From the NCBI GenBank assembly GCA_938011315.1, contig CALLUG010000003.1:1-33201 (forward strand): a stretch of 33,201 bases of DNA, written 5' to 3'. The position numbers and the translations under genes are program-made. The DNA comes from an uncultured Flavobacteriaceae bacterium. Its GTDB lineage: Bacteria > Bacteroidota > Bacteroidia > Flavobacteriales > Flavobacteriaceae. Positions 26,151 through 33,201 of the stretch are shown here, piece after piece; the stretch's first letter is position 1, and each line of letters starts with the position of its first letter. Under the pieces are notes generated by a model. It was not told the DNA's origin and ran no database searches. It saw nothing but the letters and a program-made list of their open reading frames with translations.

Positions 26151-26162
26151 AGCAGACCTGTA

Positions 26163-26708
26163 ATGCTTAAAAAAGGAAACGCAGTAGCGGTTATAAACGA
26201 AGACCTATCTGGTACAATTATTAGCATATCCAATGCCACTTACACTATTGTAACCCAAGATGGTTTTGAGTTGGAATTTTCTAAACACGAACTAATACCG
26301 ATAGACGATACTTTAACCCTAAAAACAGAAGCCTTTTCTAAATTATCGGTAGCAGATATTCTTTCAGAAAAAGAAATTAAAAAACCAAAGTCTATTAAAG
26401 TAAAGCCAAAAGAGCGCTCCAAACCAGCAATGGAAGTAGATTTGCATATACACCAACTAACAAACTACAGTAAACGGATGTCTAACTTTGAGATGCTAAA
26501 TTTACAGCTCGATACGGCAAAAAAACAATTAGAATTTGCAATAAAAAAACGCATTCAAAAAATAGTCTTTATACACGGCGTAGGAGAGGGGGTACTAAGG
26601 TTAGAGCTAGAATCACTCTTTAACCGTTATGAAAACATTAAATATTACGATGCAGACTACCAAAAATACGGCTTAGGCGCTACAGAAGTTTATATTTACC
26701 AAAATTAA
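26163..26708 (+). CDS. Smr-domain protein with N-terminal DUF2027-like region
   Basis: A 181-aa cytoplasmic protein. The N-terminal 50 residues (KKGNAVAVINEDLSGTIIS) form a small beta domain like that of DUF2027 proteins. A Lys-rich linker follows (EIKKPKSIKVKPKERS). The C-terminal Smr domain (about 90-181) shows EVDLHIHQL and the catalytic/nucleic-acid motif IVFIHGVGEGVLRLEL (HGxGxG). Smr domains are nicking endonucleases or RNA-related nucleases in MutS2-like and other proteins. It is often misannotated as MutS. It ends in a 4-nt overlap with a convergent lipoprotein gene. Confidence 0.92.
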   Translation: MLKKGNAVAVINEDLSGTIISISNATYTIVTQDGFELEFSKHELIPIDDTLTLKTEAFSKLSVADILSEKEIKKPKSIKVKPKERSKPAMEVDLHIHQLTNYSKRMSNFEMLNLQLDTAKKQLEFAIKKRIQKIVFIHGVGEGVLRLELESLFNRYENIKYYDADYQKYGLGATEVYIYQN

Positions 26709-27244
26709 GGAATAGGAAACGTTTCGGTATAAGTACCGAGAGTTAAAAAATCACTTCTTAAAATGTCGATGTCAAAGTTTATAATCGTAAATGTAACAGC
26801 AACAGTTCGCATATTAGTCATTGTATCGTCCGTAACTGTAGAGGTGTATTCAATAGTTCCTGCAGTAGCCTCAAAGTCGTCAATAATAGCAACCGAAGAC
26901 GAAGGGATGCCTTGGCAAATAACCTCGTTAGGATTGCCTGTATAGGTTCTGTAGTTAAAACGAACACTACTGCCATTTATACTTAGTGTTAGAGGGTCTT
27001 CAACAGCTTCAGTAGGTCTTAAAATTAAATTATTTTCTACCGTTGCAGGAAATATAACCGTGAGAGATTGCCCAGGGTCATCAAGAATATCAAAAAGAAT
27101 GAAAGTATTACTACCATTAGATGCAAAACTCGTACAAAGCTCTAACTCTTGATCAAAATCTAAATTGATATCAATAGTTTCTCCATTATTACAAGAATAT
27201 AATAGAGTGAAAAAACTAAAAATAATTAAAACTAACTTACGCAT
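26705..27244 (-). CDS. Lipoprotein of unknown function
   Basis: A 179-aa exported lipoprotein: MRKLVLIIFSFFTLLYSC is a lipoprotein signal with Cys18. The mature part is beta-rich, with an acidic start (DINLDFDQELELCTSF) and ASNGSNTFILFDI, and one or two Cys (LCTSF, VICQG) that could form a disulfide. No known domain recognised. It starts at ATG 27244 with a TATTTTTG box at 27262-27269 on the same strand, and converges with the Smr gene with a 4-nt overlap of coding ends. Such lipoproteins are common and lineage-specific in Flavobacteriaceae. Confidence 0.82.
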   Translation of the reverse strand: MRKLVLIIFSFFTLLYSCNNGETIDINLDFDQELELCTSFASNGSNTFILFDILDDPGQSLTVIFPATVENNLILRPTEAVEDPLTLSINGSSVRFNYRTYTGNPNEVICQGIPSSSVAIIDDFEATAGTIEYTSTVTDDTMTNMRTVAVTFTIINFDIDILRSDFLTLGTYTETFPIP

Positions 27245-27261
27245 TTATATTGAAATTTAAG

Positions 27262-27269
27262 CAAAAATA
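27262..27269 (-). promoter_or_regulatory. -7 box TATTTTTG for the 179-aa lipoprotein
   Basis: An exact TAnnTTTG match on the minus strand, 17 nt upstream of the ATG at 27244. Confidence 0.5.
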
Positions 27270-27297
27270 CTGTAATTGTATATTATAACGTAGGCTA

Positions 27298-27327
27298 TTG
27301 CCAATAATTTTATTTCGCTTATTTTTG
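27298..27327 (+). promoter_or_regulatory. Promoter of the cysteine desulfurase gene (TTG-N19-TATTTTTG)
   Basis: A -33 TTG at 27298-27300 is separated by 19 nt from a -7 box TATTTTTG at 27320-27327, the best full match to the Bacteroidota promoter consensus in this window. It lies 34 nt upstream of the ATG at 27362. Confidence 0.7.
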
Positions 27328-27361
27328 CCTTAAAATTGATATAGTTAAAACCAAGTAAATA

Positions 27362-28507
27362 ATGAAAAAAGTTTATTTTGATAATGCAGCGACAACTCAA
27401 GTTCGCGACGAAGTTATAACTGTAATGGTCGAAACAATGAAAAATGACTATGGTAATGCTTCCTCAACACATAGTTATGGACGTTCATCACGAGCCCTAG
27501 TTGAAAAATCGAGAAAACATATAGCAAGCCGTTTTAACGTCTCTCCAGGAGAAATTATTTTTACATCAGGTGGCACAGAAGCAGATAATTTAATTTTACA
27601 AAGTGCAGTAAGAGATCTAAAAGTAACACATATTATTACCTCTCGTATAGAGCACCATGCAGTATTACACACCATAGAACGGTTGCAGCATGATTATAAC
27701 ATAGAGATAAGCTATGTGCATATTACTAAACGTGGAGAGATTGACTACGACCATTTGGAAACATTACTAACATCTTCAAAAAAAACATTAGTAAGCTTAA
27801 TGCATATTAATAACGAAATAGGTACTATAATGGATCTACAACGTGTCGCCGATTTGTGTGTAGCCAATAATGCGTTGTTTCATAGCGATACCGTACAATC
27901 TGTTGGGCACTACGACATTGATTTGCAGCAAGTGAAGTTAGATTTTTTGGCAGCCAGTGCTCATAAATTTCATGGACCTAAAGGTGTTGGCTTTGCCTTT
28001 ATACGAAAAAACTCAGGGCTAAAACCCTTAATTTTTGGAGGTCAGCAAGAACGAGGCTACCGCGCAGGTACTGAGTGCGTACACAATATTGTAGGGCAAG
28101 ATGAAGCTCTAAAAATGGCTTACCAAAATATGAAGCAAGAAGCCGAGTATATAAAGGCATTAAAAATCTATTTTATTGAAGAATTAAAACAGAGAGTTCC
28201 ACAAATTGCATTTAATGGCTGCTGCGACGATTTGGACAAAAGCACCTACAACGCTATTAACTTGCTAATTCCTGTCGATGCCAAAAAAGCGAGTATGCTT
28301 TTGTTTGAACTAGATCTAAAAGGAATTGCATGCTCTAAAGGGAGTGCTTGCCAGAGCGGTAGTGTTATGGCATCTCATGTATTACTTCAAATTTTAGACA
28401 ATGAATCCTTAAAACAACCTTCTATACGATTTTCATTTAGTATTTATAATACTAAAGATGAGATAGATTACGTTATCGATGTTTTAAAAGCATTTATTGA
28501 AAACTAA
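27362..28507 (+). CDS. Cysteine desulfurase (NifS/IscS family)
   Basis: A 381-aa PLP enzyme that moves sulfur from L-cysteine to a protein persulfide, feeding Fe-S cluster or thio-cofactor synthesis. Motifs: the N-terminal VYFDNAATTQV; FTSGGTEADNL; HNEIG-type HINNEIGTI; HSDTVQSVGH; the Schiff-base Lys202 in SAHKFHGPKGVG; and the catalytic loop GSACQSG with Cys330. This loop is of the shorter NifS-type form. No iscU, sufU or other Fe-S partner is nearby in the window. It has a clear promoter of its own. It ends with a 4-nt convergent overlap with the SDR gene. Sulfur acceptor unknown. Confidence 0.95.
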   Translation: MKKVYFDNAATTQVRDEVITVMVETMKNDYGNASSTHSYGRSSRALVEKSRKHIASRFNVSPGEIIFTSGGTEADNLILQSAVRDLKVTHIITSRIEHHAVLHTIERLQHDYNIEISYVHITKRGEIDYDHLETLLTSSKKTLVSLMHINNEIGTIMDLQRVADLCVANNALFHSDTVQSVGHYDIDLQQVKLDFLAASAHKFHGPKGVGFAFIRKNSGLKPLIFGGQQERGYRAGTECVHNIVGQDEALKMAYQNMKQEAEYIKALKIYFIEELKQRVPQIAFNGCCDDLDKSTYNAINLLIPVDAKKASMLLFELDLKGIACSKGSACQSGSVMASHVLLQILDNESLKQPSIRFSFSIYNTKDEIDYVIDVLKAFIEN

Positions 28508-29283
28508 TAGTAAGCTGCATCAGGGATATCAAGAACATCTGGATATAAAAAAGTGTAATTAAAAAATTGAGTAATCTTATGATTACTCACAATTTTATAC
28601 TGCAAGGTCTCAAGCTTATTAAATGTGGGAACTGGCGTTTTGGAACGTTTTGCTAATTTGGTGTAAAAATCTATACGTTTTGGATGGGTATCGGCACAAG
28701 CATTAAAAATAGTGTTGTTAACCTTGTTTTCAATAATTAAATCGATTAAATTAATGCAATCTTTAAGATGGATTAAATTAACATAGCCTTCTGGCTGTTT
28801 TACAATTTTGCCGTTTTTAAAAAAATTTGAAGGGTTTCGCTTAGGGCCTATCAGTCCAGAAAAACGTATTATTGTAGCTGGAGTGTTGGCTATATATTCT
28901 TTTTCAATATACGATAAAATACTCGTATTAGTTTTATCAACTTCAGTAACAATTTGGTTTGATAATGGATATACTGACGTAGAACTTATAAAAATAATTT
29001 GTGTTACCGCGGCTACTTTAAGCTTAGCAATTAGGAGTTTTTGTGCTTCCAAGTTTTTGCAAGTTGTTGCGATAATCAAAACATCTGCAGTGATAAACTT
29101 TGAAATTGTTTTAGGCAAATGTTCTAGGTCGATTAAAAAAGGTTTAACTCCTTTTTGCTTTAACAAATCGTATTTTTTTTTATCTCGAGTCGATCCATTC
29201 ACAACATGTCCCTTGTGTATTAAAAACTCTGCTAGAGGGGTTCCTAGCCATCCACAGCCTAATATGCTTATTGTTTTTTTCAA
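28504..29283 (-). CDS. NAD(P)-binding SDR-type protein (YeeZ-like)
   Basis: A 259-aa protein with an N-terminal Rossmann motif, ISILGCGWLGTPLAEFL, and SDR-like features: the IFISSTSVYPLS strand, RFSGLIGPKRNP and NLIHLKDCINLIDLII, like the atypical extended SDR group that includes YeeZ. The usual YxxxK is not clear, so activity as a reductase is not assured. There is no ATG at the N-terminus; a TTG at 29283 is used, 7 nt after the stop of the class-V aminotransferase gene, which argues for coupling. It is the third gene of the nitrilase operon. Reaction unknown. Confidence 0.85.
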   Translation of the reverse strand: MKKTISILGCGWLGTPLAEFLIHKGHVVNGSTRDKKKYDLLKQKGVKPFLIDLEHLPKTISKFITADVLIIATTCKNLEAQKLLIAKLKVAAVTQIIFISSTSVYPLSNQIVTEVDKTNTSILSYIEKEYIANTPATIIRFSGLIGPKRNPSNFFKNGKIVKQPEGYVNLIHLKDCINLIDLIIENKVNNTIFNACADTHPKRIDFYTKLAKRSKTPVPTFNKLETLQYKIVSNHKITQFFNYTFLYPDVLDIPDAAYY

Positions 29284-29290
29284 GAAAGAT

Positions 29291-30448
29291 TTATTTTTTT
29301 GTGAGTTCGATAACTGTTATTAATTTTTCTATATCTTTTGTAGTGTTAAACACATTTACAGAAACACGAAGTGATGTTGACCTTACAGAGAGATAGACAC
29401 GGTGTGCTTCTAACTGTTTAATTAACAAATCTATATTTATAGTACTGGGCAATGTAAACCCTACAATGTGGTTAGAAAAGTATTTACTGTGTTCAAAAAC
29501 AAGACCTAAGTTTTGCAAATAGTTGCGAAGAGGAACTATTAAATCTTCGCAATAATTTTGTATAGCTTTTGGTGTCCAACGTGTAATTTGTTCTAAGCCA
29601 GATTTAAGTATTGGCATAGAAATAAAATTACTTGTTTGGCCAACATTATATCGCATAGCACCTTCTCCATAATTTGTAGTATAATTGGTTAATTGTTTGA
29701 AATTTCTAGCATTAGTACGATTCATCCAAGATTCTTCTAGCGGTATCCCATTGTTAAATTCAGAACTGATGTACATAAGCCCCATAGCGTAAGGTCCCAT
29801 TAACCATTTGTAACTAGCACAAATAAGAGCGTCAATATTGTATTTTTTTATGTCTATAGGTAAAGCACCTACCGACTGTGTTCCATCTACTATAAATTTT
29901 GCATTAACAGATTTGCATTTTTTTCCGATAGCTTCCAAGTCAAATTTCAAACCTGTCATCCAGTGCACTGACGATATGTTTACAATAGCAGTTTTGTGGT
30001 TAATCGCATTAATTAATTTTGTGTTCCAATTCTCACCAATATGTTTTAGCTCAGCATTTGGTTTTATAATTTTAAGTTCTGCGTTATGAGTATCACACCA
30101 ACGTTTAATGGAATAATAGTCACTAGGAAATTCATTCTCAACTGTTATAACTTGCTGTCCTGTTGTATAGGAGATATTATTTAATACCGATGCAAGCCCA
30201 TAAGAAGTAGAAGGAATAACTGCAACTTGTTTTGCGTTACAGTTTACGAGTGTTCCAAAAAGTTGCCTAACAATTTCGGTGTCTTCAAAAAAATCGTTTG
30301 GAGTAAAATTTATAGGATTACGTTCTTTCTGCACAGCTTTTAAAAGTTCATCTTCAGATGTTTTTAGTAGTGGAGATTTATAAGCGCAATTAAGATAATG
30401 AATAGTATCTTTAAGACTAAATAAATGTTTTTGTGTACTAAGCATCAT
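29291..30448 (-). CDS. Class-V PLP-dependent aminotransferase family protein
   Basis: A 385-aa PLP enzyme of the class-V aminotransferase family (related to cysteine desulfurase and isopenicillin N epimerase types). Landmarks: STSYGLASVL near residue 82, VDGTQSVGALPIDI with Asp188, and ASYKWLMGPYAMGLMY with Schiff-base Lys214. There is no Cys-containing catalytic loop of a desulfurase, so it is more likely an aminotransferase, lyase or epimerase. Its ATG (30448; another at 30445) overlaps the nitrilase end by 11 nt, indicating translational coupling. Substrate unknown. Confidence 0.9.
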   Translation of the reverse strand: MMLSTQKHLFSLKDTIHYLNCAYKSPLLKTSEDELLKAVQKERNPINFTPNDFFEDTEIVRQLFGTLVNCNAKQVAVIPSTSYGLASVLNNISYTTGQQVITVENEFPSDYYSIKRWCDTHNAELKIIKPNAELKHIGENWNTKLINAINHKTAIVNISSVHWMTGLKFDLEAIGKKCKSVNAKFIVDGTQSVGALPIDIKKYNIDALICASYKWLMGPYAMGLMYISSEFNNGIPLEESWMNRTNARNFKQLTNYTTNYGEGAMRYNVGQTSNFISMPILKSGLEQITRWTPKAIQNYCEDLIVPLRNYLQNLGLVFEHSKYFSNHIVGFTLPSTINIDLLIKQLEAHRVYLSVRSTSLRVSVNVFNTTKDIEKLITVIELTKK

Positions 30449-31367
30449 TTTCGTTTTTGATGTCAGGTTGATTTAAAATGCTGAGATTAAAAATATCGTT
30501 TCTAGAATAATGCCCAACCACATCAAAATCGAGTTTACTTAAACTAATGTCTTCTAAATTTAGTTCAGCAGTAAGTATTCCTGAGGAGTCAAACAAAGGG
30601 CCTTCAATAATTTCTCCCATTGGCGAAACAATAACGCTACCTCCAGGGCAGAAATTAGCTTCACTTTTTGCTGCTAAATGTTGATATGTTTTTGGATACA
30701 TCGATTTTGTGAAATATTGATTACAACCCAAAACAAAACAGCGTCCTTCTAGAGCAATATGTTTCATAGTAGCTGTCCAGTTTTTTCGAGAGTCTGCTGT
30801 TGGGGCAATATAAATTTGTACTCCTTTTTTGTACATCGCCATACGCGCTAAAGGCATGTAGTTTTCCCAACAAATTAAGCCTCCTAATAGTCCTATATTA
30901 GTATTAAAGCTTACTAAAGACTCTCCGCCAGCTTCTGCCCAAATGGTGCGTTCTGTACCTGTAGGCTTTATTTTTCTGTGTACTCCCAATAAGCCTTTTG
31001 TAGGCGATAGATATAGCATAGAACAGTATAAACTGCCGTTATGACTTTGTTTTTCAGTAACACCAATAACTAGATAAGCATTATTATCTTTAGAGATACG
31101 CTCGAGGATTTTTAAGTCATTACTCTGCAAATCAATACTATTGTTAACATAGGTGGCATATAGTTCTCGCCCCTCTTGAGTCCGGTTTCCAACGGTTGCA
31201 CCAAAATCAAACCCTCTTGGATATCCCGGAATAAAAGATTCAGGAAATACAATAAGATTGGCACCTTGTTTTGCTGAGGTTTTTACAAGCGTTTCCATTT
31301 TAGCAATTGTTTTGTTTTTATCAAAAAAAACAGGGCTATCTTGAATTAAAGCAACTTTTATTTTCAT
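30438..31367 (-). CDS. Nitrilase
   Basis: A 309-aa carbon-nitrogen hydrolase of the true-nitrilase branch. The Glu-Lys-Cys triad is visible: Glu43 in FPESFIPGYPRG, Lys132 in HRKIKPTGTER, and Cys166 in GGLICWENYMPL. The CWENYMPL motif and the IWAEAGG segment are characteristic of nitrilases (EC 3.5.5) as opposed to amidases. They convert organic nitriles to carboxylic acids and ammonia. It is the first gene of the minus-strand operon with the class-V aminotransferase and SDR-like protein. The start is ATG 31367 with a TACATTTG box upstream. The natural nitrile is unknown. Confidence 0.93.
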   Translation of the reverse strand: MKIKVALIQDSPVFFDKNKTIAKMETLVKTSAKQGANLIVFPESFIPGYPRGFDFGATVGNRTQEGRELYATYVNNSIDLQSNDLKILERISKDNNAYLVIGVTEKQSHNGSLYCSMLYLSPTKGLLGVHRKIKPTGTERTIWAEAGGESLVSFNTNIGLLGGLICWENYMPLARMAMYKKGVQIYIAPTADSRKNWTATMKHIALEGRCFVLGCNQYFTKSMYPKTYQHLAAKSEANFCPGGSVIVSPMGEIIEGPLFDSSGILTAELNLEDISLSKLDFDVVGHYSRNDIFNLSILNQPDIKNENDA

Positions 31368-31390
31368 TAAATTTAGTAAATGGCGTATTA

Positions 31391-31398
31391 CAAATGTA
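31391..31398 (-). promoter_or_regulatory. -7 box TACATTTG, nitrilase operon promoter
   Basis: An exact TAnnTTTG match on the minus strand, 23 nt upstream of the nitrilase ATG at 31367. Confidence 0.55.
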
Positions 31399-31510
31399 CA
31401 TTTTAAAATATAGTTTAAGAAATATAATTTGCGACCCTAAGAGTTGTTAAAGTTTAGTGAAACTAAAATAAGTTAAAAGATTATTAAAAATATATAACTA
31501 TATTGTAACT

Positions 31511-31535
31511 CTTAAAACTTCTTGAAGTGTTTAAG
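31511..31535. repeat. Imperfect inverted repeat upstream of the adhesin gene
   Basis: CTTAAAACTTC (31511-31521) and GAAGTGTTTAAG (31524-31535) pair with one bulged base around a two-base centre. It has no T-run. Its position 32 nt before the adhesin start suits an operator or 5' UTR hairpin; no TAnnTTTG box was found for this gene. Confidence 0.35.
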
Positions 31536-31566
31536 ACTCTACTGCAGCCTCAGATTTTAATATGCT

Positions 31567-33201
31567 ATGAAACTCAGAAAGCTCTTTATTTTAATACTAT
31601 CCCTTTTGTGCACAACAAGTATGCTAGCACAGTTTAGTAGAACACATTATATTCCACCTCTAATAAGTACTTCTGCAGCACAGCAACAATTTATATATAT
31701 ATCGACACCTACAGTAACGAATGTTAATGTAAGGATTACTCCCATAGGAGGAACTCCTGTAGACATGGTAGTTTCTAACGGGACACCTATTGAGTTTTTA
31801 ATAGGAACGGGTAATGACTCCCAATTAATGGTTCCCATTGCAGATACCGCTACTCTACATAATGATAAAGGCTATATTATTGAAGCAGAAGACTTAGTGT
31901 ATGTTAACGTGAGGCTTTTTGCTACAGTAGGACTATTTCACGCAGGGACTATAGTTAGCAAAGGGCTTAGTAGTTTAGGAACAACCTTTAGGGTAGGAGC
32001 ATTCACAAATCTAACCCCTCCAGATGCAGGTTATTTAAGTTTTGTATCTGTCATTGCTACAGAAAATAACACGCAAGTCTCCATTTCAGATTTACCAGCA
32101 GGTATAACCGTACTAAATGGAACACCTCCAATTGTAACATTAAACACGGGCGAAAGTTATGTATTTGCCTTACAGGCTATTACCGCACCTGCAAATACAG
32201 ATGGGCTTATAGGGGCTTTGGTAACCTCAGATCGTCCTATTGTAGTTAACAGTGGTTCATCTACAGGAAGTAATGGGCCGGGGGGAGGAAGAGACTTAGG
32301 GATTGACCAGTTAGTGCCGTTTGAGCTTACAGGAAATGAGTATATTTTTGTAAGAGGTAATGGTCGTGATCAAGAAGAAAACCCTCTAATTGTAGCACAT
32401 GAGGATAATACAGATGTTTTTATTAACGGAACGACTTTACTAACGACCTTAAATGCTGGAGATTATGTCTCTATAGATGGTTCTAATTATGGTGCTAACG
32501 GCAATTTGTTTGTAAGCACCTCACGAAATGTGTTTGCTTATCAAGGCGTAGGAGGTGCGCCTAATGAGCCCAACCAAGGGATGTTTTTTGTTCCACCACT
32601 TAACTGTCAAACTCCCAGAATTGTAGATAATATTCCTTTTATTAATAATATTGGCACGCAAACTTTTACAGGAGGAATTACAGTTGTTACAGAACTAGGT
32701 TCTACAGTTACAGTAAATGGCACCGATATTATAACCTTAGGAGCCGTTAGAGAAACAGTAACAGGAAACCCTAATTTTGAGACCTATACTCTAGCAGGAC
32801 TTACAGGCAATGCCACGATTGCCTCTACAAGCCAAGTGTATGTAGCTTTTTTTGGCGCCAGTGGGTTTGCAGCATTTGGAGGCTATTTTTCTGGATTTGC
32901 TTCCGAGCCAGAAATAGCGCTTAATCCTATAGATGCTTCTATCGATGAGCAATGTATACCAAACATAGAATTATCCCTAAGTACCTTGTCGTCTTTCGAT
33001 TCGTTTCAATGGTTTCGTAATGGGCAGCCTGTTCCTGGAGCAACAGGAATTACCTTTATTCCTACCCAGCCTGGGCTGTATTTTGTGGTTGGAGAGATTA
33101 CAGGCTGTACATCACTTCAATCAGGTACAATCCCTATAAGTTTATGTCCTACAGATACGGACTTAGATGGTATAAATGATAATATCGATATCGACATTGA
33201 T
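31567..33201 (+). CDS. Giant secreted adhesin-like protein with IgGFc-binding-type N-terminus (3' end missing)
   Basis: An open frame of 545 codons runs from ATG 31567 to the window end. The N-terminus MKLRKLFILILSLLCTTSML AQ is a Sec signal peptide. The mature start FSRTHYIPPLISTSAAQQQF and motifs such as EAEDLVYVNVRL, VVNSGSSTGSNGPGGGRDLG, YIFVRGNG and FVPPLNCQTP match the IgGFc-binding-domain proteins of flavobacteria, which usually continue with Ig-like or PKD repeats and end in a type B T9SS sorting / gliding-motility C-terminal domain. An Ig-like segment follows (FQWFRNGQPVPGATG, about 479-495), and the last residues (PTDTDLDGINDNIDIDID) begin a thrombospondin type 3-like, calcium-binding Asp run. 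Secretion by T9SS is inferred; the sorting domain is outside the window. Confidence 0.9.
   Translation, partial: MKLRKLFILILSLLCTTSMLAQFSRTHYIPPLISTSAAQQQFIYISTPTVTNVNVRITPIGGTPVDMVVSNGTPIEFLIGTGNDSQLMVPIADTATLHNDKGYIIEAEDLVYVNVRLFATVGLFHAGTIVSKGLSSLGTTFRVGAFTNLTPPDAGYLSFVSVIATENNTQVSISDLPAGITVLNGTPPIVTLNTGESYVFALQAITAPANTDGLIGALVTSDRPIVVNSGSSTGSNGPGGGRDLGIDQLVPFELTGNEYIFVRGNGRDQEENPLIVAHEDNTDVFINGTTLLTTLNAGDYVSIDGSNYGANGNLFVSTSRNVFAYQGVGGAPNEPNQGMFFVPPLNCQTPRIVDNIPFINNIGTQTFTGGITVVTELGSTVTVNGTDIITLGAVRETVTGNPNFETYTLAGLTGNATIASTSQVYVAFFGASGFAAFGGYFSGFASEPEIALNPIDASIDEQCIPNIELSLSTLSSFDSFQWFRNGQPVPGATGITFIPTQPGLYFVVGEITGCTSLQSGTIPISLCPTDTDLDGINDNIDIDID

Noticed and set aside
1-33201. tRNA, rRNA, CRISPR arrays, complete insertion sequences
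   Set aside because: None seen on reading; this was by eye, so tRNAscan and Infernal runs would be needed to exclude small RNAs.

Overview
The window is about 33.2 kb of AT-rich chromosome from a member of the Bacteroidota, almost certainly a marine-type Flavobacteriaceae. Four things point there: the gliding-motility GldF/GldG proteins; a secreted giant adhesin of the type exported by the type IX secretion system; bacillithiol synthesis (BshA); and -7 promoter boxes of the form TAnnTTTG, with no Shine-Dalgarno sequences evident near the starts checked. No rRNA, tRNA or CRISPR array was seen, and no complete mobile element. Nearly all of it is ordinary, densely packed core genome, with accessory features near 25.4-26 kb and possibly at 28.5-31.4 kb and 31.6 kb onward.

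Layout. 1-9.9 kb: the end of a threonine aldolase-type PLP enzyme, convergent argS, then a divergent pair of aminotransferase and murB (1-nt overlap). Next comes a small Cys-rich membrane protein, a family-2 glycosyltransferase and an ECF sigma factor in one operon. A conserved 485-aa protein of unknown function faces an operon of a PhnP/RNase Z-like beta-lactamase-fold hydrolase and a small membrane-anchored protein. 9.9-12 kb: purC and phoH on the minus strand. 12.1-16.9 kb: a plus-strand series of SAM hydroxide adenosyltransferase (DUF62), ABM-domain monooxygenase, a GldF-GldG protein fused in one frame, and dnaN. Two strong bidirectional terminators separate this from minus-strand genes: an M61 peptidase lipoprotein with a PDZ domain, then bshA, a GH3/beta-lactamase two-domain enzyme and a 161-aa conserved protein. 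24.2-27.4 kb: an Asp-rich lipoprotein, a 545-bp non-coding gap with a decayed IS3-type transposase fragment, a small membrane protein, an Smr-domain protein and another lipoprotein. 27.4-31.4 kb: a cysteine desulfurase converging on a three-gene minus-strand operon (nitrilase, class-V aminotransferase, SDR-like reductase). 31.6 kb to the end: the first 545 codons of a giant secreted adhesin-like protein that runs off the window.

How the genes fit together. Several are housekeeping: argS, murB, purC, dnaN, phoH. GldFG (the membrane part of the Gld ABC transporter; its ATPase GldA is not here) and the open-ended adhesin fit a gliding, surface-exploring lifestyle. BshA makes the first bacillithiol intermediate. 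The GH3/beta-lactamase protein is probably a cell-wall recycling or muropeptide enzyme. The most notable observations are the in-frame GldF-GldG fusion with a run of nine A at the junction, the nitrilase/aminotransferase/SDR operon of unknown pathway, and several conserved flavobacterial proteins with no secure function. I did not find clear evidence of a wholly new system such as a defence island, retron or new CRISPR type.
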